DNA of 64,000 bases, from positions 1,798,001 through 1,862,000 of the forward strand of contig NZ_CP021781.1 in NCBI RefSeq assembly GCF_003290445.1. Reading direction: 5' to 3'. A program made the translations under genes and the position numbers. Below the pieces are notes generated by a model, which saw only the letters and a list, made by a program, of their open reading frames with translations, was not told the DNA's origin and did no database searches. Source of the DNA: Francisella adeliensis (GTDB lineage: Bacteria; Pseudomonadota; Gammaproteobacteria; Francisellales; Francisellaceae). The number at the start of each line of letters is the position of its first letter. The stretch's first letter is position 1. This document shows, piece after piece, positions 1 through 11,700 of the stretch.

Positions 1-1438
1 CTTCAGCAGCGTATTTCGCAACTATTTCAATATCAATTTGGTCTAGCGTTTGTTGCTTTCTACCTGTACCAGCTATTTCGGTATATGGGATTGGCTCAAC
101 GCCTAGATATTCTTTTGATACAGCATCCATACTGTGCTTACCATTACTTTTTAGCACATACGCCATAATCATCGTATCGTGAATATCTCCGCAGATATCA
201 ATACCATACTTTGATAAAACTTTTTCATCAAACTTAAAGTTATGAGCGACTTTTGCATTCTCCGTATTTGCAAATACTGGTTTCAAAGCATTGATAACAA
301 CATCTAACTCAAGCTGTTGTGGTACACCAAGGTAGCGATGTTGAACTGGAATGTAGTATGCTAAGCCCTCTTTTGTACAAAATGATAGACCTACTAAATT
401 TGCCTCTGCTGTATCTAACGAATCTGTTTCTGTATCAAATGCAAAACTCTCGGCACTATTTAACTCTGCAACTAAGTTCTCAAGCTCTTTCATGGTCAAA
501 ACAGTTTTATAATCAACTGTTACATTACTTGTTGGGTGAACTACCTCTATACTTTCAGGTGTACTCTCATTATTACTAGTTGCAACAGGAGCTGTAGTCC
601 CAAGCCCTTTTAAAAGTGTATTAAAACCATAATGTGTAAATGTTTTAGCTAGATATTCATCATCTGATTTTTTGCATTTCAAATCATCTAAAGATAATCC
701 TAGCTCTAAATCACACTTAATAGTTGCAAGCGTATACGATAATCTTAACTGCTCAATATTATCTCGCAATTTCTCGCCAACCTTACCTTTTACTTTACCT
801 TGATTAGCTATTACACCGTCGATGTTTTCGTATAGGTTTAGCCATTTTACAGCTGTCTTTGGTCCTACACTTGGTACACCGGGGATATTATCAGACTTAT
901 CTCCCATAAGAGCTAAGTAGTCAATAATCTGATCAGGCCGAACACCATACTTTTCTACTACACCATCGACATCTGTAGTGACATTTTTCATAGAATCAAA
1001 TAATACAACTTTTTCATCTACAAGTTGAGCCATATCTTTATCACCTGTAGAGATAACTACACGATAATCCTCTTTCTCAAGATCTTTTGCAAGTGTACCA
1101 ATGACATCATCAGCCTCAACACCATCTACAACTATCAGTGGAAAACCCATCTTTTTGATAATCTCATGCAACGGCTGAATTTGAACCCTCAGCTCATCAT
1201 CCATAGATTTACGATTTGCTTTGTATTCTGAATAGATATCATTACGAAAACTTTTACCCTTTGCATCAAAGATAACTGCAACATGCTCGGTGTTATATTT
1301 TGTTGGCAATTTTTTAAGCATATTGATTACACCCAAAATAGCACCTGTCGGCTCGCCCTGCTTGTTAGTAAGAAATGGTAAAGCGTGATACGCTCGAAAA
1401 AGGTAAGATGACCCATCAACTAGTACGATATTTTTCAT
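1..1438 (-). CDS. polA: DNA polymerase I, N-terminal part (cut by window edge)
   Basis: Reading from the ATG at 1438 down to base 1 gives an open frame of about 479 codons with no stop. It starts MKNIVLVDGSSYLFRAYHAL, the classic start of the PolA 5'-3' exonuclease domain. The flap-nuclease acidic motifs follow (VDGVEADDVIGTLAKDL, STGDKDMAQLV, LMGDKSDNIPGVPSVGPKTA). Next comes a 3'-5' exonuclease domain with the DTET motif in FAFDTETDSL, then NFKFDEKVL and HDTMIMAYVL, so proofreading residues appear present. The polymerase (palm and fingers) domain lies beyond the left edge. The enzyme acts in Okazaki fragment processing and repair synthesis. About 100 bases separate it from the upstream MFS gene on the same strand. 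Certain as to family; completeness cannot be judged. Confidence 0.95.
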   Translation of the reverse strand, partial: MKNIVLVDGSSYLFRAYHALPFLTNKQGEPTGAILGVINMLKKLPTKYNTEHVAVIFDAKGKSFRNDIYSEYKANRKSMDDELRVQIQPLHEIIKKMGFPLIVVDGVEADDVIGTLAKDLEKEDYRVVISTGDKDMAQLVDEKVVLFDSMKNVTTDVDGVVEKYGVRPDQIIDYLALMGDKSDNIPGVPSVGPKTAVKWLNLYENIDGVIANQGKVKGKVGEKLRDNIEQLRLSYTLATIKCDLELGLSLDDLKCKKSDDEYLAKTFTHYGFNTLLKGLGTTAPVATSNNESTPESIEVVHPTSNVTVDYKTVLTMKELENLVAELNSAESFAFDTETDSLDTAEANLVGLSFCTKEGLAYYIPVQHRYLGVPQQLELDVVINALKPVFANTENAKVAHNFKFDEKVLSKYGIDICGDIHDTMIMAYVLKSNGKHSMDAVSKEYLGVEPIPYTEIAGTGRKQQTLDQIDIEIVAKYAAE

Positions 1439-1541
1439 GAAGTTTTTAAAAGAAATTTAAAGCTAGTGTAATAGTAATATATACACAGCAATATAGCAAA
1501 AAATCATAGTCAATTAGTAACACTACAACTATATGTCGTAA

Positions 1542-2837
1542 TTAATATTTCCCGGTTGTGATTGCGTTCTCAATCTCTTGCAAACTTTTACCCGTAGTCC
1601 TAGGCATAAAACGATATATAAAATAACTAAATCCAAAAGTGAAAAAACTGCAAAGGAAAAAGATATTAGCATAACCGATAACATCAATAACCGGCAGAAA
1701 GATTGATGTTGTAGCAAAAGATATAATACTATTTAAAAACAACATTAGTGGTAGCCCAAAGCTTCTAATATTTGTAGGTATTAACTCAGGGATTATTACC
1801 CAATTGTAAGACCCAATCCCAACAGCAAAAGATAAAATGTAGAGTATTAACAACCCTAAAAGTATATATGCTTTTATTTGTGAATCCGGCACTAGTAAAA
1901 ATAATACTCCTATCATCACAAGCACCAAAGTCATAGCAATATTTGTAAGATAAATCACAACCTTTCTCTCAAGTCTATCCGCGATAAAAAATGCAACGAT
2001 TGAACCACCGAACAAGCAAGTACTCATAATGCTACTGCTTAATACCGCAAGTTGATTAGACCCTGCACCAGTATTTTTAAATATCAAAGATGAATATTCT
2101 AAAATACTATTAATCCCTGTTAGCTGAAAGAAAATCACTATCATAGCTACAATAATCAAATGCTTACTATATTTTTTCTTAAACTTAGAATCATCTCCCA
2201 AGCCTTGATCATTTTCTAAATTTAATTGGGCATAAACTTTATTAGCTTCAGCAACACCATTTCTTTTAGCTAACCAAACAGGTGACTCCACTAAAACAAA
2301 CGCTCCGAAAAATATCACTAGCCCTGGAATTATTCCAAGTAAAAACATAGCTCTCCAATCACTCTCAGAAGCATAGTAAACACCAACATAATTGGCTGAT
2401 AATATCCCAAAAGTAAGAAATAACTGAAAAGCTGTAAGTGCGCGACCTCGAACTGACTTTGACATCGTCTCAGATAAATACAAAGGAACTACCACAGATA
2501 TAAGACCTACTGCTACTCCTTGCAAAAGCCTTGAAAATAAAATCTCAATATAGCTGTCTATAAAACCAACTAACAAGAGTGAAAAAATAAATAGCACACT
2601 TGTGAAAATTATAGCTTTTTTCCTGCCTAAAATATCTGCCACCATACCTGCTATCAAAATAGCAAATGCGCTACCAAAGAAAACGGCTCCGCCTAACAGC
2701 GATAGTTGAGAACTATTCATTGGGATATCTTCTTTTATGAAGAGCAAAGCTCCATTGATTATGCCAAAATCATACCCATATATCATGCCTCCCATTGCAG
2801 CAAAAAATATTATAAGAACTACTTTGATATTATTCAC
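1542..2837 (-). CDS. MFS sugar porter (sugar:H+ symporter)
   Basis: A 431-residue, 12-TM carrier of the sugar porter family (GalP/XylE/AraE type) in the inner membrane. Signatures seen are [11 protein letters not shown] near residue 22, DILGRKKAI in the first cytoplasmic loop, [21 protein letters not shown] around residue 105, LVESPVWLA mid-protein, [13 protein letters not shown] (the sugar-contacting TM7 motif) and the C-terminal [12 protein letters not shown]. The start codon is GTG at 2837 and lies inside the last codons of lpxK (8-base overlap), so the two genes are probably translationally coupled. The substrate cannot be read from sequence; a hexose or pentose is likely. It is slightly shorter than E. 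coli GalP. Confidence 0.88.
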   Translation of the reverse strand: MNNIKVVLIIFFAAMGGMIYGYDFGIINGALLFIKEDIPMNSSQLSLLGGAVFFGSAFAILIAGMVADILGRKKAIIFTSVLFIFSLLLVGFIDSYIEILFSRLLQGVAVGLISVVVPLYLSETMSKSVRGRALTAFQLFLTFGILSANYVGVYYASESDWRAMFLLGIIPGLVIFFGAFVLVESPVWLAKRNGVAEANKVYAQLNLENDQGLGDDSKFKKKYSKHLIIVAMIVIFFQLTGINSILEYSSLIFKNTGAGSNQLAVLSSSIMSTCLFGGSIVAFFIADRLERKVVIYLTNIAMTLVLVMIGVLFLLVPDSQIKAYILLGLLILYILSFAVGIGSYNWVIIPELIPTNIRSFGLPLMLFLNSIISFATTSIFLPVIDVIGYANIFFLCSFFTFGFSYFIYRFMPRTTGKSLQEIENAITTGKY

Positions 2838-3816
2838 AATTCAGAAAATTTGAGACATCTAAGTCAATATCTAAATACCACCAATTATCATTAGCGAAAT
2901 CTTTACATTTAATAGCATCTTTGTAGGTCATTATTACTCTATCATCAACCTCTATGTCTGAGAAATCTTTTTCCTCGTACTTGTGATGATCTTTAAAAAT
3001 TTTTTCATGATGAATATTTATACCTAAGCCATCAAGACTAGTAAAAAACTTATCCGGATTACCTATACCAGCCACGGCTGTAACTGACTTACCATAAAAG
3101 TTATCAATAGCTAAAGTCTCTTTTGAAAGTAAGTTTACAAACTCAAGTGATTTAATTTTTGTTTGAGTTATTTTTTGATTATAAGATTTTAGAAAATCCT
3201 TATCTGAGCCTTCTAATTCGCCAATCACAACGACTTGATCTACTTGCTTTAATCTCTCAACAGGCTCTCTAAGCGGTCCAGCGGGTATACAGAGCTGGTT
3301 TCCAAACATCCTTGTTGCGTCAACCACACAATACTCATAATCTCTACCAAGCTTATAATGCTGTAGGCCATCATCAGATATTATCACATCAGTATCTGGG
3401 TATTTTTTTTCTATCAACTTTACAGACTCTACTCTTTTGGGTCCAATAACTATCGGAACTTCACCTCTCATAGCATCATAAAGCATTGCAGGTTCATCAC
3501 CGCATTCACTAGGCTTAGTATTTACACTAACGACAAAAGGATAATTTTCTGACTTCGCACCATAACCACGACTTATAATTGCTACTTTTTTACCTTGCAC
3601 TAAATATTGCTCTGCTAACTTGCGGACTACTGGGGTTTTTCCAGTACCGCCTACAGATATATTACCAACTATTATAACTGGAATATGTGACTTATATTGT
3701 TCAAGGAGTTGCTTAGTTTTGCGTCTTTGAGCAATTTTTGAAAAAATAAAGGATATAGGAAATAACAAAAAACTTATAAGATTAATACTTCGGCTATACC
3801 ACGTTTTATCTAACAT
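2830..3816 (-). CDS. lpxK: tetraacyldisaccharide 4'-kinase LpxK
   Basis: A 328-residue enzyme that phosphorylates the 4' position of the lipid A disaccharide precursor at the inner face of the inner membrane. It has one N-terminal membrane segment (residues about 9-25), then the modified Walker [19 protein letters not shown] (about 50-67) and [14 protein letters not shown] (about 145-158), both diagnostic of LpxK. Length matches the family. It starts 1 base after the msbA stop, giving the widely conserved msbA-lpxK pairing that couples lipid A maturation to its export. The 3' end overlaps the sugar porter gene by 8 bases. Confidence 0.95.
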   Translation of the reverse strand: MLDKTWYSRSINLISFLLFPISFIFSKIAQRRKTKQLLEQYKSHIPVIIVGNISVGGTGKTPVVRKLAEQYLVQGKKVAIISRGYGAKSENYPFVVSVNTKPSECGDEPAMLYDAMRGEVPIVIGPKRVESVKLIEKKYPDTDVIISDDGLQHYKLGRDYEYCVVDATRMFGNQLCIPAGPLREPVERLKQVDQVVVIGELEGSDKDFLKSYNQKITQTKIKSLEFVNLLSKETLAIDNFYGKSVTAVAGIGNPDKFFTSLDGLGINIHHEKIFKDHHKYEEKDFSDIEVDDRVIMTYKDAIKCKDFANDNWWYLDIDLDVSNFLNCE

Positions 3817-3817
3817 G

Positions 3818-5647
3818 CTAATCTAAACCAGACTGATAAAGTCTGTAGTAAGCACCACCTTTTTCCAAAAGTTCAGCATGAGTACCACTTTCAATAATAC
3901 GACCAGCATCCATAACCACAATTTTATCAGCTTTTTCAACTGTAGTTAGTCTATGTGCTACTACTAAAGTTGTGCGCGAGGTTGTTAAGTTCTCTAGCGC
4001 TTGCTGAACTACTTTTTCAGACTCATTATCTAACGCACTTGTAGCTTCATCAAATATCAGCACCGGAGCATTTTTAAGTAATGCTCTAGCAATAGAGATT
4101 CTTTGTCTTTGACCACCAGATAATTTAGAGCCATTATTACCAATACCTGTATGCATACCTTCTGGTAAATTTTTTACAAACTCATAAGCATTTGCTCTTT
4201 CTAAAGCATCTACAACTTCAGCTTCTGTAACATCGCGAGCCAAACCAAATGAAACATTATTGTAAACAGTATCATCAAATAGATGTACGTTCTGAGATAC
4301 CATAGACAAATGTGAACGTAGATTTGCTAATGATAATTCACGAGTGTCCTCACCATCAAGGGTAATTTGTCCTTTGCTTTGAGTATAAAACCTTGATAAA
4401 ACACTCGTAAGCGTAGTTTTACCACTTCCCGACTTACCAACGAAAGCAACTGTTTGTCCAGCCTTAATGTCCACAGACACATCATCCAACACTTTTTGGT
4501 TTCCAAAAGAAAAATCCACACCTTTAATTTTGATATTTCCTTTCACATTATGAAGCTCTTTTCTACCAGTTTCTTTTTCTGCAGGGTAGTCTAATATATA
4601 AAAAATATCTTCAGTGGCTGCTACAGCCTTTTGGATAACAACATTTACTTTAGTTAGGTTTTTAATCGGCTTTAAAATAGCCGCTGCTGCTGCAAAAAAT
4701 GATGCAAAAGAACCTGCTGTAAGCCATGATGATCCACCACCTTCATTCGTGCCGAAAATAGCTATTGTAAAAAGTGACAAAGCTAAAACTAAAGATGCTA
4801 TTATTTGGATAATTGGAGAAGTTAAAGCATCTAGTGCTATTGTCCTAATTTGCTGAGAATATGTATAATCTAAGCTTTTATGAAATCTCTCACTTTGTTT
4901 ACGCTGTGCTCCAAAAACTCTTATTTCCTTATAGTTCCTAAGGGTCTCTTCAGCCGTATGAGTTACATTACCCATAGAAGATTGTGTATTTCTACTTAAA
5001 GATCTAAATTTTTTGTTTATTAATGTTATAAAAACACCTAACAATGGTCCTATTAGAATTAGAAGTAATGATAATTGCCAGCTAGACACTACCATCACAA
5101 CTATCAAACCAATCACAAATGTACCATCCTGCACAACTGTAATTATTGCTGTAGAAGTTGCCTCTGTAACTTGATCAACATTATATAAAAGCCTAGAAAT
5201 AATTTGTCCAGATGAATGCTTGTCAAAGAAGCTTGCTGGTAAATCCATAAATCTCTTATAAATATCTTTTCTGAACTTGTAAACAACTTTCTGACCAAGT
5301 GAACCAATGAAGTATTGAGATAAAAATGAGCCAACAGCCCTAAGTGTAAGCAATCCAACCATACCAACGCCCATCAACATTAGTATACTTGCACTTTGTT
5401 TAGTTATATCACCACTTGAACCAAAACCATAATTAAGTATAGGGTTTATAAGGTATATCATCGAAGCATCTGCTGCTGAGAAAAATATACTACCAACAGC
5501 AGCTAAAGCCAAAAAGTGCCATAAATGTTTTACTTGAGAAAGTAATCTTTTATATAAAGAACTAACCTTTTCATGATTAGTCATTTGCCCACTAAGGTTA
5601 TTAGAACCACTATCTTTCATATCGATTTTATCAATTAAATTTGCCAT
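3818..5647 (-). CDS. msbA: lipid A flippase MsbA (ABC exporter)
   Basis: A 609-residue half-transporter with an N-terminal six-TM exporter domain (about 40-340) and a C-terminal nucleotide-binding domain. Walker A is [19 protein letters not shown], the ABC signature is [18 protein letters not shown], Walker B is [12 protein letters not shown] and the switch histidine lies in [10 protein letters not shown]. As a homodimer it flips lipid A-core across the inner membrane. The N-terminus carries about 25 extra polar residues before the first helix compared with E. coli MsbA (582 residues); internal ATGs (M10, M22) are alternative starts. It is first in the msbA-lpxK-sugar porter operon and divergent from cca. 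Confidence 0.94.
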   Translation of the reverse strand: MANLIDKIDMKDSGSNNLSGQMTNHEKVSSLYKRLLSQVKHLWHFLALAAVGSIFFSAADASMIYLINPILNYGFGSSGDITKQSASILMLMGVGMVGLLTLRAVGSFLSQYFIGSLGQKVVYKFRKDIYKRFMDLPASFFDKHSSGQIISRLLYNVDQVTEATSTAIITVVQDGTFVIGLIVVMVVSSWQLSLLLILIGPLLGVFITLINKKFRSLSRNTQSSMGNVTHTAEETLRNYKEIRVFGAQRKQSERFHKSLDYTYSQQIRTIALDALTSPIIQIIASLVLALSLFTIAIFGTNEGGGSSWLTAGSFASFFAAAAAILKPIKNLTKVNVVIQKAVAATEDIFYILDYPAEKETGRKELHNVKGNIKIKGVDFSFGNQKVLDDVSVDIKAGQTVAFVGKSGSGKTTLTSVLSRFYTQSKGQITLDGEDTRELSLANLRSHLSMVSQNVHLFDDTVYNNVSFGLARDVTEAEVVDALERANAYEFVKNLPEGMHTGIGNNGSKLSGGQRQRISIARALLKNAPVLIFDEATSALDNESEKVVQQALENLTTSRTTLVVAHRLTTVEKADKIVVMDAGRIIESGTHAELLEKGGAYYRLYQSGLD

Positions 5648-5766
5648 ATTTTTAGTAAGAAGACCCTTTTCAATAAATCTGATTTTATAGTCACATGGTT
5701 AGCAATTATACACTTTTTTCTGATAACATAAAGAAAGGCTTAATATCTTAAAAAACTTTTTAACTA

Positions 5767-6861
5767 ATGCAGATTTACTTAGTTGGTGGTGCTGTTAGAG
5801 ATGAACTTTTAGATCTAAAACCTAAAGACAGAGATTGGGTTGTAGTTGGTGCAACTGATGATGACATGCTAAAACTTGGCTATAAACCAATTTTTTCTAG
5901 TTTTCCTGTTTTTATAAACCCAAAAACTAAAGAAGAATATGCTCTAGCTAGAACAGAAAGAAAATTTTCTAATGGCTATCATGGTTTTGAAACGAACTCT
6001 GACGCAAATGTAACCCTAAAACAAGATTTAGAAAGGCGTGACTTAACACTCAATTCAATCGCTAAAACTACCGATGGTGATATCATTGATCCATTCAATG
6101 GCCAACAAGACATTGAAAACCGTATACTTCGCCACACCTCACTTGCATTCAAAGAAGATCCTTTAAGAGTTATCCGCCTTGCTAGGTTTAAGGCTCAATT
6201 ATCTGATTTTCATTTCACTATAGCTCCTGAAACCATAGAGCTTGTAAGCAAAATGCTTTCATCTAATGAGTTGAACCATCTTACTAAAGAACGACTTCAC
6301 TTAGAATTTATAAAATCATTGAAAGATCCTGCTATATTCTTTAAGTGCCTAGCAAGATTAAAAGTTCTACCAGCTGTCTTTCCTTACATATATAAAAATA
6401 TCGATTTATTACATAGCAGTATTTTTTTCCAAAATGATGACTATAAAAAGCTCTCAACAGATGAGAAAACAGCTTTCACATTCTATAACTTTCCTATAGA
6501 GAATCTTAAAAATATAAGAGATGAACTTAATCTAACCAAAAATCAGTATAAATTGTTATTAGCTAGCGCAAGCATATACCAAATAATAACAACTAATATA
6601 CCGACACCACAAATACTACAGCTAATAAAATCTGCAAATATTCTGCGTAACCAACAGCTTTATATAGCAGCAATTAAAATCATACAAAAATCTCCCATTG
6701 AGAGTAATCATCTAATGAAATTAGCTACCCTAAAAAACTCTATAGATGAAATATTAAGCTTCGATTTAAGCCCGCTTGCTAAATCAACCCCAGCAAATCA
6801 ACTAAAAACAACCATAGAAAAACTGCAAACAGATACTATAAACAAGTATATAAAAGTATGA
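5767..6861 (+). CDS. cca: CCA-adding tRNA nucleotidyltransferase
   Basis: A 364-residue class II nucleotidyltransferase that builds or repairs the 3' CCA end of tRNAs. The catalytic head begins at residue 1 (YLVGGAVRDELLDLKPKDRDWVV), with the GGxxRD loop and the DxD-like KDRDW. RRDLTLNSIA (about 89-98), DPFNGQQDIENRILRH and the RNA/nucleotide-selecting EDPLRVIRLARF (about 135-146) follow. It is shorter than E. coli Cca (412), so the C-terminal HD phosphohydrolase domain is reduced or absent. It is divergent from msbA (119-base gap) and is followed 41 bases later by dsbB. Confidence 0.95.
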   Translation: MQIYLVGGAVRDELLDLKPKDRDWVVVGATDDDMLKLGYKPIFSSFPVFINPKTKEEYALARTERKFSNGYHGFETNSDANVTLKQDLERRDLTLNSIAKTTDGDIIDPFNGQQDIENRILRHTSLAFKEDPLRVIRLARFKAQLSDFHFTIAPETIELVSKMLSSNELNHLTKERLHLEFIKSLKDPAIFFKCLARLKVLPAVFPYIYKNIDLLHSSIFFQNDDYKKLSTDEKTAFTFYNFPIENLKNIRDELNLTKNQYKLLLASASIYQIITTNIPTPQILQLIKSANILRNQQLYIAAIKIIQKSPIESNHLMKLATLKNSIDEILSFDLSPLAKSTPANQLKTTIEKLQTDTINKYIKV

Positions 6862-6902
6862 TACAATGGGGAAAACTCTTATGCAGTATATATCAATAAC
6901 AA

Positions 6903-7397
6903 ATGAAAAAATTAGCTAGCTTAATACTACCAATAAACATACTAGTCTGTGTTGGTGCAATAGCAGTAATAATATTTACCATCGCATTTTTAGGCTGGAA
7001 ACCCTGTCCTATGTGCTTACTACAACAATTCTGTGTAATTATAATTCTTTTTCTTAGCATACTAGGAGTTATAAAAAAAAGTCCATCTAGCTTTCATATA
7101 GTAGTCAAGACTTTTGTTATACTAGCAATCCTTTATGGTATTTATATTGCCGGTGATCAGGTTTATATTCAGTATTTTCAGGCAGTCCCTATTCATGGAA
7201 CTATAGCATCATGTGATATTAGCAGTCCATTTTTGATACAGGCTACTAAAAGTATAACTGGCTCCGTACAGAGTTGTACATCCATCTCAGAAGAAGTAAA
7301 AGGTGTGAGCCTTGCTATTTATAGTTTAGTGTTCTTTATATTTATGTTGCTTATAAATACATCAGCACTTTTTGTTAACATCCTAAAAAAGAAGTAA
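6903..7397 (+). CDS. dsbB: disulfide bond formation protein B
   Basis: A 164-residue inner-membrane protein with four predicted TM helices. It reoxidises DsbA and passes electrons to quinone. The first redox pair is CPMC in LGWKPCPMCLLQQFC (about residues 36-39). The second periplasmic loop holds the other cysteines, IASCDIS (about 100) and VQSCTS (about 121), the spacing expected for DsbB. It starts 41 bases after cca and ends 5 bases before the RND adaptor gene, so cca-dsbB-RND may be co-transcribed. Confidence 0.9.
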   Translation: MKKLASLILPINILVCVGAIAVIIFTIAFLGWKPCPMCLLQQFCVIIILFLSILGVIKKSPSSFHIVVKTFVILAILYGIYIAGDQVYIQYFQAVPIHGTIASCDISSPFLIQATKSITGSVQSCTSISEEVKGVSLAIYSLVFFIFMLLINTSALFVNILKKK

Positions 7398-7402
7398 ATC
7401 TT

Positions 7403-8785
7403 ATGAACTTAGAAAAAATCAAAAAACAACTTACAAGCCTAAATGACAAGATACACTCAAGTAAAAAAAACTATCTAATATTCATAGTTATTACTATTGC
7501 AGTTGCATGGTTTGCACTTGGTAAACTAGGTATTTCAATAGCTATTGTATACTTTATTTTTCAAACTAAATTTGTAAAAAAACAACTCCCTAAATTCAAA
7601 AACAAGAATTTTGCTTCTATTGCCGTTATAGTCGCGACGCTTGCTTTGTTTGGATGTATTTTTGGTTTTGCTCAATTTATACAATCAATGATTTCACATG
7701 GTATGGCTTCTTATGTACCTCAACCTGTAGCGGTAACATCATCAGAGGTAGTAAAAACAGACTGGAAACAAACCATAAACACAATTGGTGAAGCTCAATC
7801 AATTCAGTCTACAGAAATATCTTCTCAATCTGGCGGTATCGTTAGTGAAATACACTTTAAAGGTGGACAGATAGTAAAAAAAGGTGATTTACTATTTAAG
7901 CTAGACACTAGCCAACTAAAAGCAAACCTTGAAGAAGCCCTATCAAAATTAAAACTTGCTAAACTAACAAATGATCGTTACAACAAACTTGCAGGACAAA
8001 GAGCAACATCAAAAGAATCTGCAGATAAAGCAAACTCAGAATATCTATCAGCTCTTGCACAAGTGCAAAACATCGAATCACAAATAGGATTTAAAGAAGT
8101 CAGAGCTCCTTTTGATGGTAAGATAGGTATTCGAAACATTAGTTTAGGAGAATATTTCAATAATGGCGATAGTGCTGCAACCTTAACTATGCTTGATCCT
8201 ATTTTCATAACATTTGCCGTACCGCAAAATAAAGTTAGTCAAATAGAAGTCGGACAAAATATAGATTTCTACTCTGATTCTATGCCAGACAAAAAATTTA
8301 CTGCAAAAATTACTGCAATTAACTCTTTCATCAACAGTTCAAATAGATCTATAACTGTTCAAGCTACTTATAAAAACCCTGATCGTGTAATAGTTCCAGG
8401 AATGTTTCTAACAGTACATGTAAGTTTACCTGATGTTAAAAACTCTATAGTAATACCTAGAAATGCTATCTCATATAGCTTGTATGGTCAATCTGTATAT
8501 ACTCTAACCCCTGAAATGGAGGATGGTAAGCCTAAAAAAGCTTCTTACACTTCAACAGAATCTGGCAGTATGAAAACTGTAAATACAGACAAAACTCTTT
8601 ATAAAGTTGGCGAGGAAAATGTAGATGTTTTAGAAACAAGAAATAATCTAGCTCTTGTAAAAGGTCTAAAAGAAGGTCTAACAATCATAACTTCTGGTCA
8701 AAATAAAGTACATAAAGGTATGAATGCTGTAGTTAACAATAGTGTGAAAATTGATAACAACATATACACACAAGGACCTCAATAA
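7403..8785 (+). CDS. RND efflux periplasmic adaptor with extra N-terminal TM region
   Basis: A 460-residue HlyD/AcrA-type membrane fusion protein. The adaptor part starts near residue 110 and has a barrel-sandwich half (SQSGGIVSEIHFKGGQIVKK), a helical hairpin (about 170-215), the returning lipoyl half EVRAPFDGKIGIRNI and a beta-barrel domain. It bridges the RND pump to an outer-membrane channel, and no TolC-like gene is present here. The first 100 residues are unusual: hydrophobic stretches at about 24-53 and 70-94 suggest two or three membrane helices where relatives have one anchor or a lipobox. About 60 residues inserted before the last strand (about 370-430) are also odd. The TAATG overlap with the next gene indicates coupling. 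Confidence 0.9.
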   Translation: MNLEKIKKQLTSLNDKIHSSKKNYLIFIVITIAVAWFALGKLGISIAIVYFIFQTKFVKKQLPKFKNKNFASIAVIVATLALFGCIFGFAQFIQSMISHGMASYVPQPVAVTSSEVVKTDWKQTINTIGEAQSIQSTEISSQSGGIVSEIHFKGGQIVKKGDLLFKLDTSQLKANLEEALSKLKLAKLTNDRYNKLAGQRATSKESADKANSEYLSALAQVQNIESQIGFKEVRAPFDGKIGIRNISLGEYFNNGDSAATLTMLDPIFITFAVPQNKVSQIEVGQNIDFYSDSMPDKKFTAKITAINSFINSSNRSITVQATYKNPDRVIVPGMFLTVHVSLPDVKNSIVIPRNAISYSLYGQSVYTLTPEMEDGKPKKASYTSTESGSMKTVNTDKTLYKVGEENVDVLETRNNLALVKGLKEGLTIITSGQNKVHKGMNAVVNNSVKIDNNIYTQGPQ

Positions 8786-11700
8786 TGAAGTTAATTGATA
8801 TATTCATTAGAAGACCCGTTCTAGCTTTATCAATAAGTTTTATGATTATAGTTGTTGGGGTTGGATCATTTTTTGGGCTACAAATTAGACAATACCCATA
8901 TATTGATAGTGCTACAATCACAGTAACCACAACATATCCAGGTGCTAATCCAGCTACAATCCAAGCATTTGTCACAAGACCTATAGAATCATCTGTTGGC
9001 TCATCTAAAGGTATTGACTACATGACTTCTTCTTCTGCTTTAGGAGCAAGTACTATCACGGTATTTGTAAAGCTTGGCTACAATACAAATGATGTCTTAT
9101 CTGAAGTTGTTCAAAATGTAAATGCTGTACTAAATCAGCTGCCTGCAGATGCTTACTCTCCTTCAATAAGAATGAATCCTGCAGATAACTTCCCATCATT
9201 AATACTAGCATTTACTAGTAAATCAATGAACACCTCTGAAATATCAGCATATATTAACTCTGAACTAACTCCAAAGCTTTTAGCTAAAGGTGGTCTATCA
9301 TCTATTGATGTGTGGGGTAATAAACCTTACGCTATGCGAGTTTACCCTAACAAACAAAAAATGGCCGAATATGCTATTACACCAAGCGAATTAGCTACAG
9401 CTATAGGGTCTAACAGTTTGATAGCTGCTGGTGGTCAGATTCAAGGTCCTTACCTAAACTATACTCTTAACCCAGGAACAAGTATGTCAACGGCACAAGA
9501 GTATGAAAATTTAATTGTCAAAAAATCTGACAACCAAGTAATTCGCCTAAAAGATATAGCAAAAGTTGAGCTAGGTGCTCAAGACTATGATTCATCGGTA
9601 ATTTTTGACGGTAAAAATGCTGTACTTGCTGGAGCTGTTGTATCTCCTGAAGATAACCCTCTGACTGTGGTAGCTAGTTTAATAGATGAATTACCAAGCA
9701 TTAAAGCTTCATTACCTAATGGCTTAGATGTTAATATCGCTTATAACCAGACGTTATATATAGAAAGCTCTATTGAGGAGGTTATTCACACTTTAGGTGA
9801 GGCAATCATTATTGTTTCTATTGTGATGTTCTTATTCTTAGGGTCCCTAAGAGCAATTGTAGTTCCAGTTATTGCAATACCTTTGTCTATAATCGGCTCA
9901 TTCTTCTTTATGAAAATCATGGGATTCTCGATTAACCTGCTAACTCTTCTATCAATGATCTTAGCAATAGGTCTTGTTGTTGATGATGCTATTGTTGTAC
10001 TTGAAAACATTTACCGGCATATTGAGGAGGGTATGGAGCCTTTTGCCGCCTCAATTAAAGGGGCTAGAGAGATTGCTAACCCTGTAATCTTAATGACGCT
10101 AACTCTAGTTGTTGTATACGCTCCTATTGGTATGATGGGAGGCTTTACAGGTCAACTCTTTACTGAGTTCGCTTATTCATTAGCAGGTGCGGTAATTATA
10201 TCAGGTATTGTAGCATACACTCTATCCCCAATGATGTGTTCTAAGATGCTCAACAGACAAATGATGGATACTAAACTTGTTCATTTTATTGACAAACTTT
10301 TTACCGCTCTAACAGCAAAATATACAGCTTTACTAAAATTTGTACTTGAAATAAAACCAGCTATTGCAGTTATGGGCCTCATAGTTCTAATAAGCTGCTT
10401 TATAATGGGTATGGGTGTAAAGTCTGAGCTTGCTCCAAACGAAGACCAAGGTTTCTTGGGTGTAATGGGACAAGCGCCGTCTTCAGCAAACATTAATTAT
10501 CTTGAAACTTTTGGAAAACCTCTTGCTAGCACTCTTGATACTATACCAGGCAAACAAAGTACATTTATTCTAAACGGAGTAATGGGTTCGAATGTTATTT
10601 TTGGTGGGTTTATAATGAAGTCTTGGGATGATAGAAAAATCTCTCAATCTAAAGCTGCAAAACTGCTTCAAGCTAAAGTTACAGATTTACCAGGTATTCA
10701 AACATATACTTATGAAACACCTTCTCTTCCTGGGATACCTCGTGGTGCACCAATGTCTCTTGTTATTCAAAGTGTTAATGACTATGAAGCTATCAACGAA
10801 ACCACAAATAAGCTGATAGATAAAATGATGAGCAGTGGTATGTTTGTTTTCGCTCAAAGTGATCTTAAGTTTGACAACCCAGTTGTTGATATTGACATAG
10901 ATAGAGAAAAAGCAGGTATTTTAGGCATAACTATGGCAGATATAGCTAAAACACTACAATACTCTTATGCTGGTGGTTATATTAACTTCTTTTTCCTGAA
11001 GGGATACAGTTTCCAAGTGATTCCACAATTAGCACGTAATGAAATGCTTACTCAAGAGCAGCTAGGAAATATATTTATCCGCTCTGATGGACAAGGTAAT
11101 CAAATGACATCAAAAGACCTTGTTGGTGATTTGTTTAATTCTGAGCTACCCTTATCTGCTTTAGTTAACTTTAAAACTGAAGGGCAACCATTGATACTAA
11201 ATACTTTCCAACAGCTAAACTCTGCAACAATATCTGCAGTTATGGCTCCTGGATTCAGTCAGGGTCAGGCAATTGACTATGTTAAAAACCTAGCCCAAAA
11301 TGAACTTACAGAAGGTTTTTCATATAACTTCTCAGGCTCTGCGCGTCAAACTGTTGAAAACGGTAATACAATGATGATTGCCTTTGCTTTTGCAATAGTC
11401 TTGATTTTCTTGGCGCTATCAGCACAGTTTGAAAGCTTTAGAGATTCGTTGGTGATTTTAGTTACAATTCCTATGGCTATATGTGGAGCATTGATTCCTT
11501 TATATCTAGGACAATATATGGGTGCAAGTTGGGCATCATTAAATATCTATACTCAGCTAGGACTTGTAACCCTCATTGGTCTAATATCCAAGCAAGGTAT
11601 CATGGTTGTAGAGTTTGCTAACCATTTACAATCACATGAAGGTTTAAATAAGTACGATGCAATTGTCAAATCATCATCTCAAAGGCTAAGACCTATTCTT

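Noticed and set aside
319-1231. Plus-strand frames inside the first 1.4 kb
   Set aside because: They are antisense to polA, whose minus-strand frame is continuous and has all exonuclease motifs.
4614-4856. Plus-strand 80-codon frame within msbA
   Set aside because: Shadow frame over the conserved TM domain of msbA, with no ribosome site or recognisable domain.
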